Positions 11,016 through 22,761 of a stretch of DNA of 64,000 nucleotides are shown here, piece by piece. A program made the position numbers and the translations under genes. This DNA is from Xiphydria camelus (lineage: Eukaryota; Arthropoda; Insecta; Hymenoptera; Xiphydriidae), in assembly GCA_963678675.1 (NCBI GenBank), contig OY783192.1, forward strand, positions 18,661,215-18,725,214, in the 5' to 3' direction. A model generated the notes under the pieces. That model worked only from the letters and a program-made list of their open reading frames with translations. It was not told the DNA's origin and made no database searches. Each line of letters opens with the position of its first letter. Within the stretch, counting starts at the first letter, position 1.

Positions 11016-11280
11016 TTATACTGAGAATAACAACTCCGAATTTCATTTATCGCGCCGGAACAGCTGTCAAAACGACCAAATGTCATGCGCAGTACGTACT
11101 TCTTACTACCAACCTAAAAATAATTTTAGATGGCCAACGCTTATACCTGGAATAGTTATCCCAGGCAAACTTGGAGCTGGTAAAACGCCTGCGCTTTATA
11201 CCAGGTATAAAGAAGAGTATAAATTTATCCTCGGTATACTTATTCTAGGTATAACTTGGCTTTGGTAAAACTGGCCCTAA

Positions 11281-11367
11281 GGGCCGGTTTTACCAACACG
11301 GTATAAACGCCGTATAGCGCTATACTGAGAATAACCTGTACGCAAGCGTTTTACCACGATGGTATAA
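11281..11367 (+). repeat. Extra 84-bp left end plus TAA between units A and B
   Basis: The first 84 bp of the unit (GGGCCGG... to ...ATGGTA) plus TAA occurs twice in a row here. Unit C lacks exactly this segment at its start. Confidence 0.85.
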
Positions 11368-13787
11368 GGGCCGGTTTTACCAACACGGTATAAACGCCGT
11401 ATAGCGCTATACTGAGAATAACCTGTACGCAAGCGTTTTACCACGATGGTATAAGTCTGGAATAGGATAAACTTTGGAATAAATGCAGGGATAGCTTATC
11501 CGGCAGTTTCAGCGCTGGATAAGCTAGCTATCCTCGGGATAACCTAACTTTTTGTTTGCGTCTATTATTCCGTGACAGAATCACAACCGTGACAGAATCA
11601 TAATAATTGTTATTAGTTGTGAAATAGAGTTGATTGATGTGCCAGTTGTCAAATCATCATCTGATGATGAAATTGACGTCTTACAAAGAATGAGAAATCC
11701 TAGGAAAATACGTGCCCGGTAAGTAAATAAAGGATACCTATACCTACTAATTTATAACCAATATCTAATACAAAACTATTCCAGAGTTGACTCTTTCGAA
11801 GAATACAATGGTTGTAGAATTCTTCACTTGCTTTCGTTTGGAAAAACAAACCTGTCAGAGATTATTGGGACAAATACGACATCGCATTGCTTCGAGGTCG
11901 CCAAGAAATGCAGCAATTCAGCCAGCAACAAAATTATTGCCGACTTTAAGATTTCTTGCTTCGGGATCAATGCTAATTACTGTAGGTAATCGTTTTTATC
12001 ATAATGTTAAAACTTTTAATTAGTCATTATTATATGCCGCCACCTCAGCAACCTCCAACGACTCCTAACATCGCGAGGAGAGCTAGTTTACAGGGCTACA
12101 AGTTCATCGATCGGCATAAACCGCCACTGATCTCCCAGAAATCAATGGGCGACATACTGAAAAACATCAACAAAGTCAAAATGAAACTCGTCACAAGGTA
12201 CGATTAAACAATTTTATCGCGGTAAACTTTTTATTCGCCAGGAACAAAGAGGAGTTTCGCATTGTCAGAATGTCGTGGCTGCGAAAGATTGATTTTGTTC
12301 ACAGTGGGCTTTTAAACGTGTTTTTCAGATCGCCGGGTGGGAGACCTTTGCGAGCCAAACGAGAAAATAGCTCTTGCAACGACCTTCAAGAGATCTTACG
12401 GAAACGATATATCGCAATGCAATCGCCGGACAGTAGAAATTCCACCGCGACGTTGACGTTCGATAATTCGTTCTAGATTAAGAACTCGATGATACTCAAG
12501 TTCTCTGGGTCGCAGCAATCGCGTCGGACGGTGCTCCGAGGAACGGCTATTGTAGCCTTCTTTTATAAATGAGTCTTTCTCTGCGAGGTAATGTCGCACG
12601 ACACATTTTAGATTATAGTTCTTTTTTAATAGGAGGATAGAAGCTCATAGAAACGTCGGGAAAATTTTGTTTTCTCTCTTCACTCTTTTACTCAGAAAAT
12701 GCAAGTTTAAATTTAAAATTGACGCACGCGGGTCTCTAATCGCGAGAATCTCAACGGTATCCAATAATATCAACCAAAGAAGTCATCTACCATTGCATTG
12801 TCTTGTATAAGTAACATTTAAATTTATCTAGGTAGACATTATACCTTTCTTCAATTCGCGTGATTGCAGTTTTCAGGAGCAGAAGTGATACATCCGTCGT
12901 ACGATGTAGAATATGAAAAAATTTTAGATTTGCATTGATACACTTTTGTAAGATACCTCGGCATTAGACATCAAGTCGTACAACGCTCTTTGTATACTTT
13001 TTAGATAGGGTCGCGTATACTTAAAAAAACGATAACATTGTACCGCTCTATGTAATCTCAGAGTAATGTCACCGCGTGATAAATCTTAAGTTGTAGCGAT
13101 TTAAAAGTTTATAGATTTTAGAATATATTTTGTCCGATACGAGATTTGGATCAAATGGTGCAATTTTACGTTGTAATTACTATTATTGTGTGACGACCCT
13201 TATAGTTTTTTGAGACTGAACACATTCTTGTTGGTGAGATATCGAATGTTTGGACGTGTTTTGTACCTGATGCTTTTATCGACGACTCGAAAATAAAAGT
13301 TATTGTTACGAAAATATAAATATATTGTTATAGATATCTTTTATTTACCGGGCACGTATTTTCTTTGGATTTCTGATTCTTGGTAATACGTCAATGTCAT
13401 CATCAGATGATGATTAAAAAACTGGTACATCAATCAACTATTTCAAAATTAATAACAATTTACCACAACGATCAGGTTATGATTATATCATGAAAGAATA
13501 AAGACGTCAAAAACAAAAAGTTAGGTTATACTGAGAATAACAACTCCGAATTTCATTTATCGCGCCGGAACAGCTGTCAAAACGACCAAATGTCATGCGC
13601 AGTACGTACTTCTTACTACCAACCTAAAAATAATTTTAGATGGCCAACGCTTATACCTGGAATAGTTATCCCAGGCAAACTTGGAGCTGGTAAAACGCCT
13701 GCGCTTTATACCAGGTATAAAGAAGAGTATAAATTTATCCTCGGTATACTTATTCTAGGTATAACTTGGCTTTGGTAAAACTGGCCC
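11368..13787 (+). mobile_element. Gene-capturing Harbinger-type element, unit B
   Basis: It has the same order as unit A: left end, transposase exon pieces (11785-11995, frameshifted), captured exons (12024-12197, 12329-12476), 3' UTR, inverted left-end copy, right end. It lacks about 85 bp present in A downstream of the captured stop. It is almost identical to unit C, so B and C are the most recent duplicates. TAA follows at 13788-13790. Confidence 0.75.
12329..12476 (+). CDS. Captured MTFR-like last exon, unit B
   Basis: Same frame as 9727-9874 with one codon change (NSSYND becomes NSSCND). The preceding exon is 12024-12197 with the phase-2 intron intact. Identical reading in unit C. The open frame has no signs of selection that I can judge by eye. 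Confidence 0.45.
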
Positions 13788-13790
13788 TAA

Positions 13791-16123
13791 GTCTGGAATA
13801 GGATAAACTTTGGAATAAATGCAGGGATAGCTTATCCGGCAGTTTCAGCGCTGGATAAGCTAGCTATCCTCGGGATAACCTAACTTTTTGTTTGCGTCTA
13901 TTATTCCGTGACAGAATCACAACCGTGACAGAATCATAATAATTGTTATTAGTTGTGAAATAGAGTTGATTGATGTGCCAGTTGTCAAATCATCATCTGA
14001 TGATGAAATTGACGTCTTACAAAGAATGAGAAATCCTAGGAAAATACGTGCCCGGTAAGTAAATAAAGGATACCTATACCTACTAATTTATAACCAATAT
14101 CTAATACAAAACTATTCCAGAGTTGACTATTTCGAAGAATACAATGGTTGTAGAATTCTTCACTTGCTTTCGTTTGGAAAAACAAACCTGTCAGAGATTA
14201 TTGGGACAAATACGACATCGCATTGCTTCGAGGTCGCCAAGAAATGCAGCAATTCAGCCAGCAACAAAATTATTGCCGACTTTAAGATTTCTTGCTTCGG
14301 GATCAATGCTAATTACTGTAGGTAATCGTTTTTATCATAATGTTAAAACTTTTAATTAGTCATTATTATATGCCGCCACCTCAGCAACCTCCAACGACTC
14401 CTAACATCGCGAGGAGAGCTAGTTTACAGGGCTACAAGTTCATCGATCGGCATAAACCGCCACTGATCTCCCAGAAATCAATGGGCGACATACTGAAAAA
14501 CATCAACAAAGTCAAAATGAAACTCGTCACAAGGTACGATTAAACAATTTTATCGCGGTAAACTTTTTATTCGCCAGGAACAAAGAGGAGTTTCGCATTG
14601 TCAGAATGTCGTGGCTGCGAAAGATTGATTTTGTTCACAGTGAGCTTTTAAACGTGTTTTTCAGATCGCCGGGTGGGAGACCTTTGCGAGCCAAACGAGA
14701 AAATAGCTCTTGCAACGACCTTCAAGAGATCTTACGGAAACGATATATCGCAATGCAATCGCCGGACAGTAGAAATTCCACCGCGACGTTGACGTTCGAT
14801 AATTCGTTCTAGATTAAGAACTCGATGATACTCAAGTTCTCTGGGTCGCAGCAATCGCGTCGGACGGTGCTCCGAGGAACGGCTATTGTAGCCTTCTTTT
14901 ATAAATGAGTCTTTCTCTGCGAGGTAATTTCGCACGACATATTTTAGATTATAGTTCTTTTTTAATAGGAGGATAGAAGCTCATAGAAACGTCGGGAAAA
15001 TTTTGTTTTCTCTCTTCACTCTTTTACTCAGAAAATGCAGGTTTAAATTTAAAATTGACGCACGCGGGTCTCTAATCGCGAGAATCTCAACGGTATCCAA
15101 TAATATCAACCAAAGAAGTCATCTACCATTGCATTGTCTTGTATAAGTAACATTTAAATTTATCTAGGTAGACATTATACCTTTCTTCAATTCGCGTGAT
15201 TGCAGTTTTCAGGAGCAGAAGTGATACATCCGTCGTACGATGTAGAATATGAAAAAATTTTAGATTTGCATTGATACACTTTTGTAAGATACCTCGGCAT
15301 TAGACATCAAGTCGTACAACGCTCTTTGTATACTTTTTAGATAGGGTCGCGTATACTTAAAAAAACGATAACATTGTACCGCTCTATGTAATCTCAGAGT
15401 AATGTCACCGCGTGATAAATCTTAAGTTGTAGCGATTTAAAAGTTTATAGATTTTAGAATATATTTTGTCCGATACGAGATTTGGATCAAATGGTGCAAT
15501 TTTACGTTGTAATTACTATTATTGTGTGACGACCCTTATAGTTTTTTGAGACTGAACACATTCTTGTTGGTGAGATATCGAATGTTTGGACGTGTTTTGT
15601 ACCTGATGCTTTTATCGACGACTCGAAAATAAAAGTTATTGTTACGAAAATATAAATATATTGTTATAGATATCTTTTATTTACCGGGCACGTATTTTCT
15701 TTGGATTTCTGATTCTTGGTAATACGTCAATGTCATCATCAGATGATGATTAAAAAACTGGTACATCAATCAACTATTTCAAAATTAATAACAATTTACC
15801 ACAACGATCAGGTTATGATTATATCATGAAAGAATAAAGACGTCAAAAACAAAAAGTTAGGTTATACTGAGAATAACAACTCCGAATTTCATTTATCGCG
15901 CCGGAACAGCTGTCAAAACGACCAAATGTCATGCGCAGTACGTACTTCTTACTACCAACCTAAAAATAATTTTAGATGGCCAACGCTTATACCTGGAATA
16001 GTTATCCCAGGCAAACTTGGAGCTGGTAAAACGCCTGCGCTTTATACCAGGTATAAAGAAGAGTATATATTTATCCTCGGTATACTTATTCTAGGTATAA
16101 CTTGGCTTTGGTAAAACTGGCCC
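13791..16123 (+). mobile_element. Gene-capturing Harbinger-type element, unit C, lacking the left 84 bp
   Basis: It joins unit B at ggcccTAAG, then continues at gtctggaata, which in A and B lies 84 bp inside the left end. The rest matches unit B nearly base for base (transposase piece 14121-14321; captured exons 14360-14533 and 14665-14812). It ends TTGGTAAAACTGGCCC followed by TTA (16124-16126). Without a left terminal repeat it cannot transpose alone. Confidence 0.75.
14665..14812 (+). CDS. Captured MTFR-like last exon, unit C
   Basis: Identical protein to the unit B copy downstream of the splice; the AG/A junction gives R-SPGGRPLRAK and the frame ends TLTFDNSF. The preceding exon is 14360-14533. 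The copy sits in a truncated unit. Confidence 0.45.
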
Positions 16124-16126
16124 TTA

Positions 16127-16262
16127 GTGTCAAACACGAGATTGACGATTTCACGCACTGCGCAGGTTATTTCACGCACCGCGCAACTTTTCACGAATTG
16201 GTGTGTGAAAGATGATTTCACATGCGTCGAGGACGCCCATGAAACCGAGTATTTGACACTGA
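16127..16262. repeat. Small foldback-like segment
   Basis: gtgtcaaacacgag at the left is matched by gagtatttgacac at the right, with internal direct repeats of atttcacgcac (16151-16161, 16170-16180). The gtgacaaaaaaca that follows mirrors ttttttgtcac at 8748-8758, left of the tandem array. No gene from 16127 to 16513. Confidence 0.4.
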
Positions 16263-16829
16263 GTGACAAAAAACATATTATAATGGTTCAGGCAGTGTAC
16301 CACATGGCAGGAGAATTACCTTTAACACGTTGAGTGCCACGTCGGTCACCGGTAACTGATACTAACTTTTCGTTCAGGCCGCGTCAACCACCGGTGACTG
16401 ACAGTGTGAAGTATGATATAAAACTAAAAATGTACATTGTTTTAAGTAATTACTGAAAATTAGGCAATATACTAGCACTTCTAGGTAGCGCACGTGGCCT
16501 GACGGGGATATTCTTAACCTTTCAGTGGTCGCTAGAGATTTTGAAACACCAGTGGTCGCTGCGGACTCCTATTCCGCATTCAAGAAAGTGTTATTGTTTT
16601 TATCCGTAAGTCACTTAAATCGACAAATATGAGAATTAAAACGCATTTATGAATATTACTACACCTTTATATGCCTTTTTAAAAATACAAAACTTTACAA
16701 AATACGTAGTTTTTAACAGCACTAATGATAATTCTAATATTTATATATCTATTTAATAAAAAAACTAAATAAGAAACATGCATCTGACGCCGAAACAATA
16801 TGAAACAGGCAAATTTAGCGCAGCGGTAA

Positions 16830-17181
16830 TTAATCCTCCAAATATGCAGTTTCAAAACACTCTGGACACACTGTTACAGCATGCTCCAGACAGACATAGG
16901 TGTGACATTTTTTGCAGGAATATCGGGTAGGGCGATTTTTTTTCCTGTCGCACATGGCACATCGACCTCTTTGATTTGTTAGGGATTCCGAAAGCTGCTG
17001 CAAAACGTTTATGCCAAGAATCTCTCTCATTCTCAGTTTCATTGATTTTGGTATATTCAATATAGTAGAGCGAACTCTTATATGATCACTTATCAATGCA
17101 AAAGATAGTTTACGCAAAAATTCTCTTCGAAGAATTTGTATGTCTATACCATTTGTTTTGTATATAACAAGAGAATTTATG
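16830..17181 (-). pseudogene. Outer piggyBac transposase, C-terminal piece
   Basis: Minus-strand reading from 17181: GINSLVIYKTNGIDIQILRR, then helices, then a cysteine-rich C-terminal domain (CAMCDRKKNRPTRYSC, CKKCHTYVCLEH, CPEC) ending at 16830. This is the RING/PHD-like domain that piggyBac transposases use to bind their ends. The frame joins the piece at 27787-27863 on the far side of the LTR retroelement, with CCTGC duplicated at the break. Confidence 0.85.
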
Positions 17182-17186
17182 CCTGC

Positions 17187-17444
17187 TGTTACGGGGAAAT
17201 AGTTTCAATTGACTTTTTAAAAAGGGAGGCACTGGCTATACCTGAGTATAGTCAGTGCTAGTTTATTTCTCTTCTTTTACTAAGTACAATATTATCACTA
17301 TTTCTAGGAGTCTGTCACAATATGGCACGTGTGTTGTATTGTGCAGAGGAGGACTCTCGAAGCAGAACTGCCGCCCTAGGTATTTAGGCCGGCTTATATA
17401 GGTCACCCGTGGTGAGATAAGGGGGTGCCTATCTACGCTTAACA
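17187..17444 (-). repeat. 3' LTR of the env-bearing retroelement
   Basis: 258 bp, TGTTACGG...CTTAACA on the plus strand, and I see no difference from 27524-27781. The target duplication CCTGC is at 17182-17186. The element is transcribed on the minus strand, so this is its 3' LTR. Confidence 0.95.
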
Positions 17445-17452
17445 CTCCCCGG
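17445..17452 (-). promoter_or_regulatory. Polypurine tract
   Basis: On the minus strand a short purine run (GGGGAG) sits directly before the 3' LTR. It is short but in the right place for plus-strand DNA priming. Confidence 0.55.
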
Positions 17453-17814
17453 AGTAGATTGAACTTCCTCCTGGAAGTTCTTACTTGCGAACTCTTACTC
17501 CTTTAACCGGTCGGATTAACGGATCCGCGGACTGGGCGTAAGTCGGTGGCGGCGCAGTGGGTTCTCTCTCAACGGTGGGTAGGTACTCCACCCGGTAGTC
17601 ACTCCCTCGAGGTTGGTTAGTAAATTTGTTACAGGCTATGTTGATACATAATTTACACGGTGATAGATTCTTTATACAATCAAAAATTCCTAGTTTGTTA
17701 ATTATCCATAGTAGTATAATGGCTATCGCACTATATCCAATATATGTAAGTACGCTAGCGGCGTTGTCTGTCCATGTCTTAGTTCTATGTCGTCGTTTGG
17801 TAAGATCGATTTTA
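17453..17814 (-). pseudogene. Env membrane anchor and tail beyond a stop codon
   Basis: Downstream of the stop at 17815-17817 the env frame stays open and encodes a basic stretch, then a hydrophobic segment of about 20 residues (YIGYSAIAIILLWII, about 17690-17735) typical of an env transmembrane anchor, then a cysteine-containing tail. In this copy it is cut off from the ectodomain. Described only as a broken element. Confidence 0.7.
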
Positions 17815-17816
17815 TT

Positions 17817-19355
17817 TTATATGTCGTCTAGATTTAATTCTAGTCCTCGGAGTTCGTTGGTGTCCAGGTGGTGTTGTACTGGTGTAAGCAAGTCTTTTGC
17901 TAATGCTAAGTCGGAATCGTTAATTGAGATCGTGTAATTTTTATGGAACTGTAGGTTTAATGTGACATTCTTCGTAGGGGCGAGTTTCAGTATAGCTCCG
18001 TTCGTGTTGATAGTACAGTCTGCGTCTGATTTTATCCAACTGGGTACGTTAACCTTTGTCATTTCGACTTTGTTTCCGCATAGTACGTCTAAATATTGTT
18101 CTCCTTGAGGGAATATTAGGTATCCCTGGTCGCCTTTGAGTTGTATGTACGTAAGTTCTTGAATTGAAAATAGTGCTGTCTTACATTTGGGATGTGTCAT
18201 GGCTTTGATTTTTCTATTAAGTATTTGTGTATCGCAGGACTCCGTTTCGGCTAGTAGGAAGGAGGGCTGCTGCCTCTTACAAACTCTTAAGTCCCTTGAA
18301 TGCAGGCAACTTTTTAGATCTCCGTCAGTAGTGGGTACATACGTGCTGTGGGCTTGGTTATCGAGTATATATTGAGATTCCGGAATGATTGCAGTAAAGA
18401 CTCCTGCTTGCTTTCTGGGTATAGGGATCACGTGTTTAGCTTCGAATGTATCCTGTTCCCATACTGGTACATCAATTATATAGGTTAGTCGATTTTTCGA
18501 GAGGGCTATATTAACTTTAGACATGCTAATAATATCATGGTAATTTTGAATGTTGCTTTCTATGCTGTATGGCATGTTGTTATGTTTTTCAAGAGCTTTT
18601 AGTCCATCGACAAGGCTCGACGGAGCGAATACTTGTGGGTGGACTATTCCGTACTTGGCATCACTAATTGCGTTTAAGATTGTATTCGTATCCTCCGAAA
18701 GATCGGCTAGTAGAAATCCGCTAATCGCTAAGTGGTTGGCGATGTGGATATCCATGGAATTATTATTAATTCTACTTGTGGCCTTATCTACTAATTTTAG
18801 GTAGGATTCTCCTTGTTTACCTAATGCGTCTATATCATGCCTGGCGTTGTTTACTAGAATTTTAATTATTTTAGTTTGGTTGGAAATGCCTTGCCCTAAC
18901 GTGTTCGTTGTATCGTAGAGCTTGTCGATTTCCGTGTTGATGTGGTCTAAGTCATCGTTGGATAGTGTACCGAATAGCGTTTTTGATATAGTCCCCACTA
19001 TGTTGAGTAGTCCTCGTTTGGTGCGTCTTCCATCGGTAAGGTGGTCTAGTAGCTGGAGGTTGTTGTAGGTGCGTGTCAATCGGGTGCGCATGAGTGCTAT
19101 TTCGGTGCCCTCATGGCAGTTTGTTTTGCAGGCGTCTGCCGCGTCTCCGTTCATCTTCCACAGTTGTGCGTATCTCATTTTAAGATCGTCGAAGTTGACA
19201 TTGCCGATGATTCTCCATGTAGTGTGGTACAGCTACGTTTTTCCGAGGTCTTCGAGGAAGAACGTAGTATCATTTAGGGGCTGTATCGTCACGGCTGCTA
19301 GTACCCGGTGTGGCGTTATCATCGTCATCATCCATATGATCAGAAGCCGTCTCAT
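17817..19355 (-). pseudogene. env: Errantivirus-type env (F-like fusion glycoprotein), broken
   Basis: The frame begins at ATG 19355, overlapping the end of pol, with a signal-peptide-like start (MRRLLIIWMM). A TAG interrupts it at 19233-19235, after which it is open from 19232 to 17817. A basic RRTKR site at about 19010-19025 is followed by a hydrophobic glycine-rich GLLNIVGTI stretch, the cleavage and fusion-peptide arrangement of baculovirus-F-like insect env proteins. Cysteines and coiled-coil-like heptads follow. A TAA at 17815-17817 ends it before the membrane anchor. Env proteins of this kind let errantiviruses enter cells; with two stops this copy should not make one. Confidence 0.8.
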
Positions 19356-22300
19356 GTCTGTAACAAGGTTGGGTTCTATCAATGTGGACTCTGGTTACCT
19401 GACCGTCCTTGTCGATTTCTAGGTTATTATTATCGAACAGGCTAGTGATTTTATATGGTCCATCCCAATCATTGTCGAGTTTTCTCCTCCGTGTTCCATC
19501 CGTTAACCACACTTCCTCTCCAACTCGGTAAATGGGTTGCGTCCTACAGATGTTTCTGTCGTGTCGTTCCTTCGCCTTTTCCTTGGCTTTGATAAGTCTG
19601 CTTCGGGCTCTTTCGAGGGTTTCATTATGCCGTTTCTTCCACTTTTCTAGTAACTCATTGTACGTGAGGTTATTCGTGGAGTCGATTGAAGATGGTAGTC
19701 GCGCTTTTCGCCCGAAGGTCAACTCGAAGGGCGTGTGTCCGTGTCCTTCGTGAAGAGAAGTGTTATAGGCGAAACCGATGGTTTGAATATTCTCATCCCA
19801 ACGCTGGTTTCTCTCCTCGGTGGTGAGTGACGTTCTAATTAGGTCTTTTATGACAGCATGCGTTCTTTCCAAACCCCCGTTGGATTGTGGATGATAGGCC
19901 GTAGTCTTAATAGGTGTTATCCCTAGGCTTCGTTCAAACTCTTGCATGACATTAGATAAGAAGTTTTGTCCTTGGTCGGTGAGGATGTTCTTGGGTGTTC
20001 CGAACGTATAGATATAATGTTGGATAAGAGCATTGGCAATATCTTCCGAGGTGGTTTGTTTTAGAGGTACCATTATCAAGTATTTGGTGAGAGTGTCCTG
20101 AATGGTCAATAGGAACCGGTGTCCCTTCGTAGTTTTCGGTAGGGGACCAAAAATATCCATGGCTATCTTCTCGTTGGCTTCTCGTGGTGTGTCTGTGAGG
20201 ACCGCTGGTGCTTTCGGTCGAATGCGGGTAAGTTTCGCTTGTTGGCAGGTGGTACAGTTTTGAATAAATTGTATCATTTCCTGTTCCATTCCTCTCCATT
20301 CATACTTTTCCTTGAGTCTTGCTATGGATCGGTTTTCTCCTAGGTGATGTGTTAACAGTCCTCCGTGATTTTCATGGAGTATTGCTTTCTTTTCCTCGTC
20401 TGTTAACTCCTTGGATTTGCGGCAAACTCGTATCGTCGATTTGTCTCTATTAGCCAGGAAGTTTAGCATATCGGTGAGAGTTTCTAGTTCGTATGCCGAT
20501 AGAGTTGCATCCGAGAATACGAACCGTGGTTCCCGTTTAGATTCTTTAAAGAATTCTACTCCTAAATAGATTTCGTTTAGCCATTTTTTCTCGTCGTAGG
20601 GTCCCAATTCCACTGATCCTGACTCATCATCATTATCGGTGTGTTTTCTGACGTTAATCCACGTACCCTTATTTGTGTTGAGCAAAGTTTTTATTTGGTT
20701 TGCGTGGTCTCCCACGAGGCACCATACGGTGTAATCCGCGTAAAGCTGCTCCGGTGTGACAATCGTCTCTTCTGGTGTTTCTAGGTTGATCCCGTCGAGT
20801 GCTTCTTGTAATACATCTCTGGTGATGAAGATTCTTGAAAGGGCGTCTGCTGCGCAGTTTTCTTTTCCCTTCATATATTCGATTTGGAAATCGTATTCCT
20901 CCAGTTTCAGTCTCCATCTCATTAACCTCGACGAGGGATCTTTGATATTAAAGAGCCATACTAGAGCTTTGTGATCCGTTTTGATATCAAAGGTTCGTCC
21001 TAGTAGGTATTGTCTGAGCCTTTTTACTGCCCAAACGATGGCTAATAGCTCCTTTTCTGAGGTGGTGTAGTTTTGTTCAGCTTTATTCAGGGTTCTCGAT
21101 ATGTAGCAACACGGGTGTCCTTCTTGAGAGAGTACCGCTCCGAGTCCTACATTCGATGCATCCGTTGTTAGTGTGAACCTTTTTGAGTAGTCTGGATATC
21201 GCAGTACTGGTGATTTGCATAAAGCGTCAATCAGTGTTCTGAATGCCTTTTCTGCCTTTTCGTTCCAGGTGAAAGGTGTATCTTTTTTTGTTAAAGTTGT
21301 TAAAGGTTTGCTGATAGTGGAAAATCCCTTGATGAATTTCCTGTAATATCCTGTGAGTCCTAAGAATCCTTTTACCTCTGTCACTGTTGCCGGTGTCTTG
21401 AAGTTTTTGACTGCTTCAATCTTCTTGGGGTTCGGTTTTACTCCGTCCTTGGTGATCAGATGGCCTAGGTACTCGAGTTCTGGTCTGAGGTACTCACACT
21501 TGTCGGGTTGGAGTTTGAGTCCAACTTGTCTCAATCTTTCAAACAGGATTTCTAGATTCTCATGATGCTGTTTGAGTGTTGCTCCGAATACTACGATGTC
21601 GTCGAGATACACCAAACAAGTTTTCCCCACTAGTCCTCTCAATGCTGTATCCATCATCCGTTGGAAGGTTGCAGGTGCGTTCTTTAATCCGAATGGCATA
21701 CGGTTGTATTCGAAGTGTCCGTCTGGTGTAGAGAATGCTGTGTACTTTTTGCTTTCTTCCTCCATTGGTATTTGGTGGAATCCTGAACTTAGATCAAATG
21801 CCGAAAAGTACTTGGCTTTGCCTAAGTGGTCTAAAATGTCGTCGATCACGGGTAGTGGGTAAGCGTCTTGATCCGTTTTTTCGTTTAACTTCCTGAAGTC
21901 TATTACTATCCTCCATTTCTTCTTTCCGGATGCGTCGGCTTTCTTAGGCACTACCCATACAGGTGAGTTGTAGGGTGACTTCGATTCCCTAATTATGCCT
22001 TTATCAAACATTTCGCTCATTTGTCTGCTTATTTCTTGTTTATGTATTTCAGGTGGTCGGTAGTTGGCGTGATTGATGGGTTTATTATCCTTGACTCTGA
22101 TCGTGTGTTCTGTATCGGGTGAGCAGGGTAATGGGTCGCCTGGTAGATTGAAGATGTCATTGTACCGTGATATAATCTGGGCGAGTGGGCCTTTCGTCTG
22201 CTCTTCCACGTGTGTGAGTCGAGTGTTTTCCATCAATTTCCTTATCCTTTCTAGATCTCCATGTGTTTGAGGTTGTATTGTTTTTACAACTGCTGGTTCC

Positions 22301-22738
22301 ATATGAATATCCTCCTGTTTTATGTGTAGTATTCTGTCGTCATGGTTGTGCAGTGGTACGTATACCTTGTGATTCTTTACTCTGTATACCCCTTCGGGTA
22401 TGGTATCGTGTCCTGAGATAATTGTACATCCTTTCTTCTGCGTTGTCGCGATATGGAGTACTTGATGAGTCTTCGATGGTACCGAATATCCTGTATCGTG
22501 GAGTTTATGCGTGCATTCGTTGAGGGTGAGGGTGTCGTTAGTAAGCGCGAAATTGTATTGGTTCAGGAAGGGTTTTCCGATTAGGGCTTCCTCCTCTAAT
22601 GGGAAGTCATCAGGTATTATTGAGAAGTCTTGCGGGTACCCCTGGTGGCATAGGAGTATCTCGTGCGTAGAGGTATGAACCTCGTTACCCATCGTAAATT
22701 TCCTTTCCTTCGGTTGGGCCTTTGGAAGGTGCTCCGGT
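19270..22738 (-). CDS. pol: pol polyprotein, main part (protease C-terminus, RT, RNase H, integrase)
   Basis: Minus-strand frame of about 1155 codons. Reverse transcriptase covers about 21450-22000 with the catalytic YLDDIVVF motif near 21590-21610; RNase H follows with TTDASNVGLGAVLSQ (about 21130-21175). Integrase has an HHCC zinc motif (HENHGG..., CTTC at about 20250-20390), the DDE residues in MDIFGPLP (about 20165), LTDQGQNF (about 19985) and SNGGLERTH (about 19880), and a GPY/F-type tail. It ends at 19270. An apparent start at 22806 lies in the inner piggyBac end: the real upstream protease sequence is at 25691-25735, beyond that insertion. No internal stop, so it may have been functional until the insertion. 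Confidence 0.9.
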
Positions 22739-22761
22739 TTAACCCTTATGTCAATAACCGG

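Larger units (their letters stand above)
8762..11277 (+). mobile_element. Gene-capturing Harbinger-type element, unit A
   Basis: It starts GGGCCGGTTTTACCAA and ends with the reverse complement, TTGGTAAAACTGGCCC (one mismatch); TAA lies on both sides (8759-8761, 11278-11280). Terminal repeats plus a TWA duplication fit PIF/Harbinger. It contains transposase exon fragments (to 9114 and 9183-9383), captured host-like exons (9422-9595, 9727-9874), their 3' UTR, and an inverted copy of the left-end region at about 10825-11015. Relative to units B and C it keeps an extra stretch of about 85 bp after 9955, so it is the most divergent of the three. Confidence 0.75.

Noticed and set aside
8759..16126. 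TAA/TTA flanks of the whole tandem array as a proven target duplication
   Set aside because: The left flank reads TAA and the right flank TTA, and unit C lacks its left end, so the outer flanks cannot be taken as one duplication event.
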